Source: Leptospira stimsonii
GTDB taxonomy: Bacteria; Spirochaetota; Leptospiria; Leptospirales; Leptospiraceae
NCBI RefSeq assembly: GCF_003545875.1
Contig: NZ_QHCS01000002.1
Location: 631,001 to 695,000, forward strand
Reading direction: 5' to 3'
Length of the DNA stretch: 64,000 nt
Shown here: positions 53,339-63,025 of the stretch, piece after piece
Position numbering within the stretch: position 1 is the stretch's first letter
How the letters are laid out: every line of letters starts with the position of its first letter
Program-made: the position numbers and the translations under genes
The notes under the pieces: generated by a model
Told to the model about the DNA's origin: nothing
Database searches by the model: none
The model's input: the letters and a program-made list of their open reading frames with translations, nothing else

Positions 53339-54823
53339 ATGAATCGTATCCCGACTATTTCTATTTCGATCCTTCTTTTCGCATACTGTCTTTGGAATTG
53401 TAAAAAAGAATTGAGCGTTTCCATGGCGACTTCCACTTCCCTGAGCGATAAGCTCGCTTTTGCCGCGTTAGGCGGTAGTTCCTGGAAACCCGAGGACGGA
53501 GCGGAATTCGTAAAAATGCATTTCTACCCTGACGAAGGTTTTCAATTGAAAAAAGTGGAAGTGGATTCCTGCAAAGGTGAATTCAGCGACGCGGTCACCG
53601 CTTACATCAACTTCGACGAGCTGAGCGCCTCTGCGACGTTAAGCGGAACAAAGGCGATCGTCTCCTTTGAGAAACCCGTTTATTCTCGATCGGTGACGAT
53701 CAACTTTAGAAAGAACAAAGATCTTTGTATCGGAGAAATTCGATTTTATGACGAGAGAGACAAACCATTCTCCCTCAAACTTCCTAAGATCGTGGAAGGT
53801 TCGGCGAAGGCCTCCGAAACCGCCAATCCTGTTTTGTCTTATGACGTGATGAATCTTTTCGATTCCCGTTACGAATACGCCTGGGCTTCGGATAAAAAAG
53901 GAAAGGGAGTCGTTCTCGATTTCAAATTCAAAGAACCGCAAAAAATCAATTCGATCAAGATTTGGAACGGTTATCAAAGATCGGATCAACACTGCTATTC
54001 GAACGGACGACTCAAGGCCGCGACTCTTACGGGGGACAACGGTTACGTTCAGAAGATCAAAGTGCAGGATATTCTCGGTCCTCAAGAGATCGCTCTGGAA
54101 AAAACCTTCGAAGGCGCTTCACTTCGTCTTACGGTCGATGATATCTACGCGGGAAAAATGTACAAAGGATTAGTGCTCAGCGAGATTCGATTTGGAATTG
54201 ATAAGAATTGGATTCTTATCAATCCGATTTCGAGATCCCAGAGTATCGCACGGCAGAATCATCTTCAATTCACTCCTCCCGATCTGGATACGATACTCAA
54301 TCACGGGTTACGAGGTTCGGAGGTTTCCGCACTTCCGGAAGAAGTTCAAAGTACGGAAACGATCGCGGAAGCGGAGCCGGTAGCCGGCGCCTCAACGTCG
54401 GAGGAAACGAACGGTGTAAGAATCGAATCCAATTGGTCCTTGAGAATGCGTTCGGACGGATCCTTTTTTATGGAAGGAGATACCCAGGATCAAAAAAGCG
54501 ACGATATGGGTTACGTAAATAAGACGAGCAAGTTTTACGCGATCGGAAATTACGAAGTCAAAGAATCTTCCGCAGATTCGTTGAAACTTAGGGTATTCGG
54601 GTATATGAGAAAATACTCATCTTCCTTCGAGGAAAAATACGGGGACATGGATTGCAACGGTTGTGGAAGAGATTGTAACATGGCGGAAACCGACCCGGAT
54701 AAAAAGGAAATCATCTTTCAGGATTTTATCACGATCAAAAAATTGAACGGAAATATTTACGTTCAAAACACAAGTCCAAGTCGCAAACTCGACTTCAAAA
54801 CTTTGGAGATGGCCCTGGAGTGA
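53339..54823 (+). CDS. Discoidin/glycan-binding-like lipoprotein
   Basis: The product has 494 residues from the ATG at 53339 (GGAGA upstream; a TTG just before it would add one residue). The lipobox is LWNC. Two related beta-sandwich units are visible (about 40-140 and 165-285), the second with YDVMNLFDSRYEYAWASDKK and GVVLDFKFKEPQKINSIKIW, which match the F5/8-type or NADase-type glycan-binding domain. A linker rich in Glu, Ser and Thr follows, then a C-terminal domain with a DMDCNGCGRDCN cluster. It is a probable surface adhesin or glycan-binding lipoprotein. Coupled by GTGA overlap to the next gene. Confidence 0.78.
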   Translation: MNRIPTISISILLFAYCLWNCKKELSVSMATSTSLSDKLAFAALGGSSWKPEDGAEFVKMHFYPDEGFQLKKVEVDSCKGEFSDAVTAYINFDELSASATLSGTKAIVSFEKPVYSRSVTINFRKNKDLCIGEIRFYDERDKPFSLKLPKIVEGSAKASETANPVLSYDVMNLFDSRYEYAWASDKKGKGVVLDFKFKEPQKINSIKIWNGYQRSDQHCYSNGRLKAATLTGDNGYVQKIKVQDILGPQEIALEKTFEGASLRLTVDDIYAGKMYKGLVLSEIRFGIDKNWILINPISRSQSIARQNHLQFTPPDLDTILNHGLRGSEVSALPEEVQSTETIAEAEPVAGASTSEETNGVRIESNWSLRMRSDGSFFMEGDTQDQKSDDMGYVNKTSKFYAIGNYEVKESSADSLKLRVFGYMRKYSSSFEEKYGDMDCNGCGRDCNMAETDPDKKEIIFQDFITIKKLNGNIYVQNTSPSRKLDFKTLEMALE

Positions 54824-55425
54824 AGTCGTTTCGAATTGTAAGCGCTTTTGTCGTTTTCTTTTTTCTGGTCTTTGATTGTAAAAAAGAATCTTCCGGTTCC
54901 GATTCGCAAAAATTGGAACCGTTGGAAAGTGATCCCAATCGACAAATGCAGGTTTCGATTCTTTGGGAGAAAAAAAGATTCCCGTTCGAGATGGAACTTT
55001 TCGAAGGAGCTTCCCAAAGACCGGTCGATCTCTGGTCGACTGGAACGGTGAAAGAACTTTCGGATGCGCCAGTTTCCGTCCCGATCCCCGGAAACGATCT
55101 GTATCTCAAACCCGGTTCCAAAAAAAAATTCGTCTTGGTCGTGCGGAACAAGAGTGATCGTGATTTTTACTTTTTCGCGGCCCCACATTCGATGGAACCT
55201 CCGGAAAGTTCCCTCGGCTTCAAGTTCAAATGTCTTTGTATCAACCACGCGTTTTATATTCCTCCGGGAGAAATCTGGTATCGAGTCGTGGAATTAAGAA
55301 CCGGAGGGGAAGCCTTGGGAAAAGAATTAAAAATTTCTCATACACTTGTCGGGATGGACGAGGAAAGAATTCGGATCTATCAAAAAAGAATCGGTTCGGG
55401 TACTTCTTCTTCGAGCGACGATTGA
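54820..55425 (+). CDS. Lipoprotein, unknown, coupled to the discoidin-like gene
   Basis: The product is 201 residues. The start is GTG at 54820, overlapping the previous TGA (GTGA). The signal ends in VFDC (Cys20). The mature part contains KPGSKKKFVLVVRNKSDRDF, then FFAAPHSMEP, FKCLCINHAFYIPPGEIWYR and ELKISHTLVG. This is a cupredoxin-like beta-sandwich with His, Cys and Met residues (PHSME; CLCINH) that could bind copper, but I cannot assign a family with certainty. Probably works with the upstream lipoprotein. Confidence 0.65.
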   Translation: MKSFRIVSAFVVFFFLVFDCKKESSGSDSQKLEPLESDPNRQMQVSILWEKKRFPFEMELFEGASQRPVDLWSTGTVKELSDAPVSVPIPGNDLYLKPGSKKKFVLVVRNKSDRDFYFFAAPHSMEPPESSLGFKFKCLCINHAFYIPPGEIWYRVVELRTGGEALGKELKISHTLVGMDEERIRIYQKRIGSGTSSSSDD

Positions 55426-55665
55426 ATGACTTTATAAAACAAACTAGGATCTGAGTTTCTTATGAGTGCTTGTCCTTCTCCTTCACAATCGGCTCGGGAA
55501 GGAAAAGAGACATCCAAGATTGAAATACGCGATTCTTTCTAAAAAAGGAACTAGTAGCCGATAAGAAGCCAAAAAAAGACGGGGACGTCTCTTTGAATCG
55601 GCATTCTTATGAACCGAGCGTATGAAATCAAAGAGACAAATTTATTTTGAATCGATAAGGAATCC

Positions 55666-56349
55666 TTAGTTTTTTCCGTAAGGGGATTCCGCGCCGCGCC
55701 CGCCTCCGCAAAGAACGATCTTATTTTGAACTCTACAGTTTTGTTTGGATCCGTCAAAGGAAGAACTCATCGTTCCTTCCGCAGAATTTCTTTCGTCTTG
55801 AAAGTCTCCCTCATAGACGCTCGTATCTGGGAAACGAACCTTTCCCGGTCCCAACATCGCTCCCGCTTGAAAGGTTCCTTCCAAAAGGGCTCCGTTCTTA
55901 AAGATATAGGTTCCTTTTCCTTCTTTCAAATCATCCTTGAACGTTCCGTCGAACTTGTCGCCGTTTGCATATTTGATTTTGCCGGATCCGTTCCGAAGGT
56001 CGTTCTGAAAAGAACCCCTATATTCGTCGCCGTTATCATAGACATAAGTTCCGATTCCGGAAGTGCAGTTTCCTTCGATACAACCCTGGGTTTGTTTCGC
56101 GTTCGGATCCGCGTTTGCGGAACGGTTGGCCGCCCCGGCGGATGTTTCTTGATCCTCGTTGTTTTGAGGTTCGTCCTCTTGATAAGCGGATCTTCCCGCC
56201 GCGCTTGCAGATTCGTTAGGCGATATCTTTTTGTCACCAGAGGTACAATGAACGAAAAGAATCGATACCGCAAATGTTGCCGCAAGAACGATCGATTTAC
56301 AATTTTCTAATGAGACAAAACGTGTCTCAAAAGTTTTAAAGAGAATCAT
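55666..56349 (-). CDS. MORN-repeat lipoprotein
   Basis: A hydrophobic signal (SIVLAATFAVSILFVHC) ends in a lipoprotein Cys. A low-complexity linker rich in Ala, Asn, Glu and Asp follows, then four or five MORN units (GTYVYDNGDEYRGSFQNDLR; NGSGKIKYANGDKFDGTFKD; EGKGTYIFKNGALLEGTFQ; GPGKVRFPDTSVYEGDFQ). MORN repeats form elongated beta sheets that bind lipid or protein. Start codon is uncertain: ATGs at 56349 and 56391 and a TTG at 56427 are in frame; I chose the one giving the shortest n-region. No strong ribosome site at any of them. Confidence 0.75.
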   Translation of the reverse strand: MILFKTFETRFVSLENCKSIVLAATFAVSILFVHCTSGDKKISPNESASAAGRSAYQEDEPQNNEDQETSAGAANRSANADPNAKQTQGCIEGNCTSGIGTYVYDNGDEYRGSFQNDLRNGSGKIKYANGDKFDGTFKDDLKEGKGTYIFKNGALLEGTFQAGAMLGPGKVRFPDTSVYEGDFQDERNSAEGTMSSSFDGSKQNCRVQNKIVLCGGGRGAESPYGKN

Positions 56350-56435
56350 AATTTTCGAATACAGAATAGAAGCGTTTCTACCGGAGTTCATAGTCAAAAT
56401 ATTATTAAGTAAGCCGAAATCTGTCAAACCGATTT

Positions 56436-58145
56436 CTATTTTAAGAGTTCGGAGACGGGCATCGCCTGTTGATTGATAAACGAAGGAAGCTTCGAACGTA
56501 TCCTTTGATATAAGAATAAATAGAAATGTCTCATAAGAGGAGAAAAAAGAATTCGATCTAGAATTCTCATGTCTTTATTTCTTCGAATGAATAATTTCAG
56601 TAAAAGTTTAGACATAAATCCCGGAATTCTTTTGCGAGAAAGAATTCTAAATTTATAAGCGTCGGGATAATTTTCAGCGTAGATATTCGCGAGGTGAATC
56701 GTCTCTTCTAGGAGGTAGTGTTGTCTTTCGGGATCCGGAAGATAAAGAAGTTCTCTACAGAAGGCAAAGAGCTGAAACGTATCGTATTGAAAACGAAAGT
56801 CGTAAGGTAAAGAAATTCTTTTTGCGATTCTTCCCATTTCGTTGAGACTTTCGATAGCCTTGTATCCGACTTCCACGGATCTTTCCCTGTTTTCACAAAA
56901 AGAATAGTAGAGAATTCTAAAATGATCGCTGATCGTGACACGATCCCAGGTGATATGAAGTAGCGGTGGAATCCTGACTCTGTGTATATAGAGTTGATGT
57001 TTCGCAAATTCCGGATCGTAGAGAAGGTTTAAGATCACGTATTCCGAAAGGCGTAAAAATCGTATCAGCTCCGTGAGATTTTTTTTGCCGTAAAATTTAC
57101 GAAGACTCTTTTTTACGCTCCAATTCTTTCGGAAAAGACCGATACAAACGAAGGTGTTGAGCTCGTTCCAATAGGAAGTATTCTTTAAAAACGTAATGTT
57201 TTTAAAGGAGGACCAACCTCCTGTTTGACACCAAACGCTGAACCCCGCCAAATTTTTCGCGTTTTTTAGCTCCTCTCTGTAGGCCGCGTATTGCCAACCT
57301 ACGAAAGACGGAAATTCTCCAAAACCTTCGTATTCTCTTCTCGCTTGGAATTCCACGAGCTTCGGTCTGTCGTCTTGAAAGAAAAGGGAATTGAGATTTA
57401 GATAGCGGAAAAAATCGCCTTCTCCGTATTTCATCGAAATGATCAGATTGTCCGTCGGAATGTCTAAAAAGACTTTCTCATACGTTATTTTATTCCAAAT
57501 GAGGTCTCCGATCGGATAAGCGCCAATCGTCCAGGTCCTAAATATTAATGTTTTGGAATGTTTTTTGAATAAGGGAAGGATTTCCTTTAGAAGACGATTC
57601 GCGTCCTCCGGAGTTTTTAAAAAAAGACGACTTCTGAAATCTCCCTTTACGTCGACTCCGTCTGATTCGCCGATTCTTAATATGATTCCGTCTATGTTTT
57701 CGAATTCGGAAAAGAGTTTTTCCAACGCGGAATAAAAAAGGGAGACGACCTTGCCAAAACTTCCGCCTGTTTCTTGTTCGATGCTCGCGTTCGAAAAGAG
57801 AAAGTCGCTCGTGAGAAAAACTTTCATTCCGTTCTTCTTCGCGGTCTTAAAAAGTTTACGATAGGATTTTTGATAGGATTGAATTTTGGAACGAAGGTTC
57901 TCGGGATAAAAAGGGAAGTCGGTAAGAAAAGAAAGTTCATCGATCGAGATCGCATTGTATCCCAGCGTACTTACTTTTTTTACGTACGAATCGAAATTCT
58001 CTCGTATCTTCTTATGAGTTTTTTTTCTGAACTCTTGGTTTTTTTCCAAAAGACCGATGGGAGCCTTGGACCAGTTCAACGATTTACCGGGAGCCTTTAC
58101 GAAAAAAGGCGCGCTGGAATCGATCAAAGCCAGATCCAAATTCAT
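56436..58145 (-). CDS. Glycoside-hydrolase-like (TIM-barrel) protein
   Basis: The product has 569 residues from the ATG at 58145, two bases after the DMT transporter stop; a longer frame to 58196 overlaps that gene. The middle reads like a (beta/alpha)8 glycosidase: YNAISIDELSFL, MKVFLTSDFLF, IDGIILRIGESDGVD with an acid candidate, LIFRTWTIGAYP, LIISMKYGEGDFFRY, FVGWQYAAYREE, LAGFSVWCQTGGW. This pattern is closest to alpha-glucuronidase-like GH67/GH115 barrels, but I cannot place it firmly. No signal peptide. The C-terminal 200 residues are helical and Arg-rich. Possibly works with the exporter in an LPS or glycan pathway. Confidence 0.6.
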   Translation of the reverse strand: MNLDLALIDSSAPFFVKAPGKSLNWSKAPIGLLEKNQEFRKKTHKKIRENFDSYVKKVSTLGYNAISIDELSFLTDFPFYPENLRSKIQSYQKSYRKLFKTAKKNGMKVFLTSDFLFSNASIEQETGGSFGKVVSLFYSALEKLFSEFENIDGIILRIGESDGVDVKGDFRSRLFLKTPEDANRLLKEILPLFKKHSKTLIFRTWTIGAYPIGDLIWNKITYEKVFLDIPTDNLIISMKYGEGDFFRYLNLNSLFFQDDRPKLVEFQARREYEGFGEFPSFVGWQYAAYREELKNAKNLAGFSVWCQTGGWSSFKNITFLKNTSYWNELNTFVCIGLFRKNWSVKKSLRKFYGKKNLTELIRFLRLSEYVILNLLYDPEFAKHQLYIHRVRIPPLLHITWDRVTISDHFRILYYSFCENRERSVEVGYKAIESLNEMGRIAKRISLPYDFRFQYDTFQLFAFCRELLYLPDPERQHYLLEETIHLANIYAENYPDAYKFRILSRKRIPGFMSKLLLKLFIRRNKDMRILDRILFSPLMRHFYLFLYQRIRSKLPSFINQQAMPVSELLK

Positions 58146-58146
58146 C

Positions 58147-59016
58147 TTAGGGAACGTCCTTTTTGAAACGTATGGTTTCCAAGGTTCCCGCGACAAGAAT
58201 CATAACACCTCCCGTAATTTCTCGGTAACCGGGAATGTCGCCTAATATCACCCATGCGAGAAGAATGGAATATACTGGTTGGATGCTTGAAAGGATGCCC
58301 GCCGTCTTTAACTTTAGTTGAAACATAGACTTTACATAAAGTGTATGCGCGAACGCGGTAAAAAACGTTCCTAGTAGAATCATGAGTCCGAGAGAATGAA
58401 AGTTCGAAGGAATCGGATCCCAATAACAGACCGGTGCGAGAAAAAACGCGGCCGTAAGCGATTGTAAAAACATCACTTGAGCGCTACCGTGATGAGAAAG
58501 AAATTTTTTGGTGATCAGATTTCGAAATGAAAAAGTGAACGCTGAAAAAAGTCCGGAGAGGATTCCTAAAAACAAATCGTTCCCCGGTTTCAAGTCCGGG
58601 ATAAGAATTCCCACTCCTAAAAGAACAAGAAGTGCAAGAAAGATATCCGTCTTTTTCGGTCGAGTTGCAAAGTAGATCGGTTCGATAAAAACCGTGATCA
58701 CCGGGTGTGTAAACAAGGTGAGAACGGCGATCGCTGGAGAGGCAAGTCTCGCCGATGCAAAAAAACTGATCCAGTGAATCGCCAAAAGAACTCCGCTTCC
58801 CAGGGAAGCAAGATTCTCCGATGTAACGGTAAAAAAAACGGGCTTTCCCCTCCATTTTAAGAAGAGATACAACCCCGCACTCGCGAAGACGGTTCTACTG
58901 AATGTGATCATCCAGACGCTTTCGTCGATCAATTTTGCGAAGAGGATATTTCCGCTGATGAGAAGCATCGCGAATTGGAATTCCAGGAATGTTTTTGTTT
59001 TGGATTCGGAGGACAT
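58147..59016 (-). CDS. EamA/DMT superfamily transporter
   Basis: The product is 289 residues with ten transmembrane helices in two five-helix halves, the EamA layout (VFASAGLYLFLKWRG; LLAIHWISFFASARLASPAI in the first half; AHTLYVKSMFQLKLKTAGIL and QPVYSILLAWVILGDIPGYR in the second). Members export amino acids, nucleotide sugars or other metabolites. It directly precedes the glycosidase-like gene in one operon. Substrate unknown. Confidence 0.88.
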   Translation of the reverse strand: MSSESKTKTFLEFQFAMLLISGNILFAKLIDESVWMITFSRTVFASAGLYLFLKWRGKPVFFTVTSENLASLGSGVLLAIHWISFFASARLASPAIAVLTLFTHPVITVFIEPIYFATRPKKTDIFLALLVLLGVGILIPDLKPGNDLFLGILSGLFSAFTFSFRNLITKKFLSHHGSAQVMFLQSLTAAFFLAPVCYWDPIPSNFHSLGLMILLGTFFTAFAHTLYVKSMFQLKLKTAGILSSIQPVYSILLAWVILGDIPGYREITGGVMILVAGTLETIRFKKDVP

Positions 59017-59122
59017 GCTGACTCTTCAACCAAAAGACGAGAAAGCATTCTCCTGGAAAACAAAATTGGTTTTTTTAGATCAAAAGAAAAACGAAAAAGA
59101 GAGGAAACTGTTTTGAGTTTGT

Positions 59123-59160
59123 AAAAAAGACCTTCCCGATTCGGAAGAAAACGGAAAGGT
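59123..59160 (-). terminator. Rho-independent terminator of the desaturase gene
   Basis: On the minus strand ACCTTTCC pairs with GGGAAGGT (one G-T), followed by CTTTTTTAC. It lies about 10 bases after the desaturase stop. Confidence 0.7.
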
Positions 59161-59169
59161 TTCTTCTTG

Positions 59170-60252
59170 TTAAGCGACCTCGGATTCGATCGGGAAATAA
59201 CGGTTGGCTCGGAGCATACTTTCAAAATCGTTAAACCGAATTCCATATCGTTTCATCGCGGGATGAACGAACGGAGCGACCATCTGTCTGAGATAAAACG
59301 GTTGATTTACGACGAAGTGATGGATTCCGTGAGTGCTTCCGAAGTTAAAACAGAAGACATGGAGTGGGGCTAAGAACCAAGCGTTCAAGACCTGAGTTTG
59401 CTGATTGATATTTTTTACGTCTCCGTAATAGTGCATATTGGAAGAAACGATTTGAATGCTCGATTGACGGATCCAGTTGGGAATCATATAAACTACCGCA
59501 ACGACATTGAGAAAGGAGCGAATCGATTCTAAAAGTTCAGGAAAGGGAAGGGAAGTCGAAGAACCAAAGAATTGTTTACCGTAGAAGATCAGATTCAATC
59601 CGAGGAAGTTGTACCAGAGCGTGTAATAGACGACGAGCCAGGGCCAGCTTTCTCTCACGATTTCCTTTCTCTTAAACTTCGGTGCGTCCTTGACCAACTT
59701 TCTAAAGTTGAGAATCGCGGAGATGTTTCCGTCGATCATCGCCAAAAAACGAGTCAGTCCCGCTTTCATTCCGTTGCCGATCAATCTTTCCTCGATATCG
59801 TCTTTGTTTCCCGAAGCCTTATGGTGTAGAGTGTGGATCATTCTTCGATACCAGGGACTGATCGTGTTTCCTCGAAAGATCCAGACGGTCCAGAAGATGA
59901 GATTCTGAACTCGTTCGTTGTCTTTGAAATAGAGATTATGAATCGTATCGTGTTCGATCTCGTGTAAGAGTGAGGCGAGGATCGCGTTCGTGACGATCGC
60001 CGCCCAAGCGGGGATCACATTTGCGATATAAAGTCCCGCAGTAAGAATCATCAAAGTCGCAGATCCGAATGTGATCAGAGCGCCTAAAAAATCTTGGTGT
60101 TTCAAGATGGAGAATTTTTTTCTCAGGTTTCTATCTCGAAATCGAATCCAACGCATGATCTTGCTGTTTCTTTCTCGAAGTTCGAGGGTTTCCCATTTTT
60201 TCGGTTTTCTTTTGGGAATGATTTCCGTTTTCGCAAGTGTCAGAGTATTCAT
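59170..60252 (-). CDS. Membrane fatty acid desaturase
   Basis: The product has 360 residues from the ATG at 60252 (AGAGG upstream); the frame is open to 60288 but without a ribosome site. Three His boxes bind the di-iron centre: HEIEHDTIHN, HTLHHKASGN and HGIHHFVV. Hydrophobic segments (LGALITFGSATLMILTAGLY; WAAIVTNAILASLLH) flank them. It inserts a double bond into membrane acyl chains or a related lipid. An AraC-type membrane regulator lies upstream in the same direction. Confidence 0.88.
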   Translation of the reverse strand: MNTLTLAKTEIIPKRKPKKWETLELRERNSKIMRWIRFRDRNLRKKFSILKHQDFLGALITFGSATLMILTAGLYIANVIPAWAAIVTNAILASLLHEIEHDTIHNLYFKDNERVQNLIFWTVWIFRGNTISPWYRRMIHTLHHKASGNKDDIEERLIGNGMKAGLTRFLAMIDGNISAILNFRKLVKDAPKFKRKEIVRESWPWLVVYYTLWYNFLGLNLIFYGKQFFGSSTSLPFPELLESIRSFLNVVAVVYMIPNWIRQSSIQIVSSNMHYYGDVKNINQQTQVLNAWFLAPLHVFCFNFGSTHGIHHFVVNQPFYLRQMVAPFVHPAMKRYGIRFNDFESMLRANRYFPIESEVA

Positions 60253-60748
60253 CTTTGCCTCTTTTTCATTTGGAGTGATCGGTATCATATGCGCCTTTTG
60301 GAAATGTGTCGTCCCATTCTATCGATTCGGACTTGCGCCGAAGTAGGAATCGATAGAACGCTCCTCCGAAACGCTTGCGGTCCCAAGGAAGCGTTCGATT
60401 GTTTCGAGTTCGCACGGAGGTTGATTTCGGTTGGAGTTCCGACAAAGAATCGAAGAGAAAACCCTGCTTGCCAAAAGTAGAATTCTAGGATAGAGGAAGG
60501 TCTTGCTCGAGGTTTTCCCGCCTCCGAAACTCAATGATTCGCTCCCTATGAGTCGCGCATCAACCCCTCCACTCAAAATTTGGGTGGGGCGCGCGATCGT
60601 TTCAGAGGATTGTCGTTGTTCCGACGGTTTTTTTCCGGAAATACAATTCCTTCTCGGGAAGAATGAAAACGAATTACGAAGGTTTTCTTTCCCTCTTTCT
60701 GAATTCGAATTCGGGAACGGGAGCGAGGAACGTCTCGAACTTAAAATT
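60253..60748. other. Intergenic region between desaturase and AraC-type regulator
   Basis: 496 bases without a supported gene. It contains a GC-rich imperfect palindrome at 60554-60595 and presumably the desaturase promoter. Confidence 0.45.
60554..60595. repeat. GC-rich imperfect palindrome
   Basis: CGCGC (60554-60558) pairs with GCGCG (60591-60595), and CCCCTCCA with GGGTGGGG at 6 of 8 positions, around an AT-rich loop. It stands out from the AT-rich surroundings; no T tract follows, so it is not a plain terminator. Confidence 0.4.
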
Positions 60749-61945
60749 TCAATCTGCGTTTTCTCTCTGCGATTTAGAGCGAAACTCGCTCGGCGTGATT
60801 CCGGTATGTTTTTGAAAGGCACGATTGAAGGAAGACTTCGTCCGAAATCCAACGGAGTAGGCGATCTCTAGAATACTCTGAGTCGGTTCCGATTTAAGAA
60901 GATGGCAGGCTTCTGAAACTCGAAAGTCGTTTACAAAGACGGAAAAATTCTTTCCCAATTCTTGATTTAAGAATTCGGAAACTTGGTGGGTGGAAAGCGC
61001 GAGCTCGTCCGCGAGATCGCCGAGGCCGAGGTCTTCTTCCCGATACAAACGATCCCTTTCCATCAGTTGAATTAGATTCTCCTTTAAAACCTCTCGATCG
61101 ATTCCTACCAAAAGGGAACGTGCGTATTTCTCCCTTGTCGCTTTTGTGACTTCTTCTAATTTTTGGAAGAATCCGGGATTTCTATGTCCGATCAAATAGG
61201 CCGCACAAAGAGCGAACCCCATTCCTCCCGTTGTCAAGATCAGGAAGTCAGAAATTTTTGTAATAAAGAAACAGGCGCCTAAACAAAGATGAAGAAGGGA
61301 CGTGACCGCAAGAAAACTGAGAATCCTCGCAGTTGGTTCCGATTTCCAAACCTCCCATCTCCAAAGATCTTTGGAACTTTTTAAAACGAGAGAAATGTAG
61401 ATCCCGATTCCAAAAACCGCGGGAAGTAAAATCCAATCCAAAGGACTCGGAAAAATTCTTTCTACAAAGGCTTTGCGAATGACTGATTCAATGTCCGGAT
61501 AAAAGAACAAAACTGCACAATAAAGGAGAACGCCTAAGACGGGAAGAATGCTATGAAGAACGAATTTCTTTTTTGAAGAAGGAAAGGATTCTCCCGTGCT
61601 GGTCTTGTAGATTCCATACAATACGGGACCCACGGAATAAAGCGCCGGAATGTGAAGAAGAATCAACCAGGAATGGTAACTTTCTTTGGAAGAAAGAATC
61701 GAAATCGAACTCCCTTGCAAGATAGACATTCCTAAGAATAAAAATCCGAGCAGATAGTTGAGACGATTCTTATGAATTAGGACGATCTGTCCGAGAAACA
61801 TCAAGGATCCTAAAGAGGTTCCAAAAATTCCCATCCAGTAAAAGATAATATGAATTGTATTTGGGAGAAAGTGAACGGACTGCGAAGTGGGGGAGCCGAA
61901 TTCGAACACAACAGCGAATGCTATCGGTGCGAGCGACTCTGTCAA
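60749..61945 (-). CDS. AraC-family regulator with N-terminal membrane domain
   Basis: The frame is 398 residues. About seven transmembrane helices span 33-245 (IIFYWMGIFGTSLGSLMFLG onward). The C-terminal AraC domain has two helix-turn-helix motifs (GLGDLADELALSTHQVSEFL; SILEIAYSVGFRTKSSFNRA, then FQKHTGITPSEFR). Such regulators sense membrane or lipophilic signals. The TTG start at 61945 lies inside the arm of a hairpin, so the true start may be a GTG about 12 codons in or the ATG at residue 38. It lies upstream of the desaturase in the same direction, a natural target. Confidence 0.82.
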   Translation of the reverse strand: MTESLAPIAFAVVFEFGSPTSQSVHFLPNTIHIIFYWMGIFGTSLGSLMFLGQIVLIHKNRLNYLLGFLFLGMSILQGSSISILSSKESYHSWLILLHIPALYSVGPVLYGIYKTSTGESFPSSKKKFVLHSILPVLGVLLYCAVLFFYPDIESVIRKAFVERIFPSPLDWILLPAVFGIGIYISLVLKSSKDLWRWEVWKSEPTARILSFLAVTSLLHLCLGACFFITKISDFLILTTGGMGFALCAAYLIGHRNPGFFQKLEEVTKATREKYARSLLVGIDREVLKENLIQLMERDRLYREEDLGLGDLADELALSTHQVSEFLNQELGKNFSVFVNDFRVSEACHLLKSEPTQSILEIAYSVGFRTKSSFNRAFQKHTGITPSEFRSKSQRENAD

Positions 61946-61975
61946 GGGAGAAAAGCATTCACTTCTCTCCCTTGA
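61942..61975. terminator. Hairpin after the RRM gene
   Basis: TCAAGGGAGA (61942-61951) pairs perfectly with TCTCCCTTGA (61966-61975). It directly follows the RRM protein stop on the minus strand. No T tract follows on that strand, so it may pause RNA polymerase or protect the 3' end rather than terminate. Confidence 0.5.
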
Positions 61976-61981
61976 AAAAGA

Positions 61982-62257
61982 TCAATATCTAGATCGCGAT
62001 TTTTCCGGAAAAGGTTTTTTAGGAAGGGCTTCGTTGACTTTGATTTCTCTTCCACGGATCTGAGTTCCGTTTAAGCCGTCAATCGCCGCATTTCCTTCGT
62101 CTTTGTTCGCCATTTCCACGAAAGCCAGTCCCCGGGATTTGCCGGAAAGTTTATCAGTGATGATGCGTACAGAGGTTACTTCTCCAAAAGATTCAAAAGC
62201 TTTTCGGAGATCGTCTTCGGTTGCCTGATAGGCGAGGTTGCCTATGTAAATGTTCAT
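61982..62257 (-). CDS. Small RRM-type RNA-binding protein
   Basis: The product is 91 residues, a single RNA recognition motif. RNP2 is IYIGNLAY at 3-10 and RNP1 is KSRGLAFVEM at about 40-49, both with the aromatic residues needed for RNA stacking (Y4, F46). A short basic tail (PEKSRSRY) follows. Such glycine-poor RRM proteins act in RNA stability, often at low temperature, in cyanobacteria and spirochaetes. Transcribed alone. Confidence 0.9.
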   Translation of the reverse strand: MNIYIGNLAYQATEDDLRKAFESFGEVTSVRIITDKLSGKSRGLAFVEMANKDEGNAAIDGLNGTQIRGREIKVNEALPKKPFPEKSRSRY

Positions 62258-63025
62258 GAGAAAGGGTCCTTACAAAAAATTACTGGCTTTTAAATCTGAA
62301 TCAGATACTAGGGGAGACCAATCAATCAGCGGGATTCGGGAGAGAGATGACCTTTCCTGGTTACTTACATCATTCAAAAGTTCTCAACTGACCCGGGAAA
62401 AGGCAGCTAAAAATTCCAGTCGCGCTCACGGTAGTCATGGTCAAAAAAATGTCAAGAAAATCTCATATTTTGTGTCCGGAACTTTGAAAAATCAAAACCA
62501 GATTCTTTCTTTTTCCCTTTTTTGAATCCCGATTCGTTCCTATGTCTCTCATATACGAGTTTTTGCTCTTCTTTTGCATCTCTCATTCTATAGAATTCAA
62601 AAGGAAGCAGGGTTTGGAATTTTATTGAGAGAGAGTTTTCTTTTTTTCGATGAAACCTTTCTTTGCTCACCAAGGGAGAAATCCGTTTTTAATTTTTGAC
62701 TTTCCCTTTCTCGATCGAAGGCCGCTTTATTCTGATTCTTCGATTTTTGTTTGAGACCGGTTTGATTTCCTTTTGAAGGGGAAATGCAAGAAAAGGAAGA
62801 TTCAAAAAACGGAATTTACTCTTTTTCGTTTTTTTTGGAGGAAAGGTTCGGCAATTTTCTTAAGAAGTTTATTGGATAACGTTTGTTATGTAAAATTTAA
62901 GTTTAGATTTTCCCGAAGTCCTCATTTGATTTTTTTCCAATTCTTTCGGAATATAAGCCTGAAATAAGAGAACTGTATCCGGTCTCCGTATTCTTTCCTC
63001 TGCGATTTGAAATGGAGATTTGAAA
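62258..63025. other. Intergenic region, 768 bases, no gene seen
   Basis: It separates the divergent RRM and lipoprotein genes. Open frames on both strands (for example 62452-62673 minus) are Lys/Phe/Arg-rich with no domain. The strand is strongly T-rich around 62500-62760. Promoters for both flanking genes are expected here. Confidence 0.45.
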
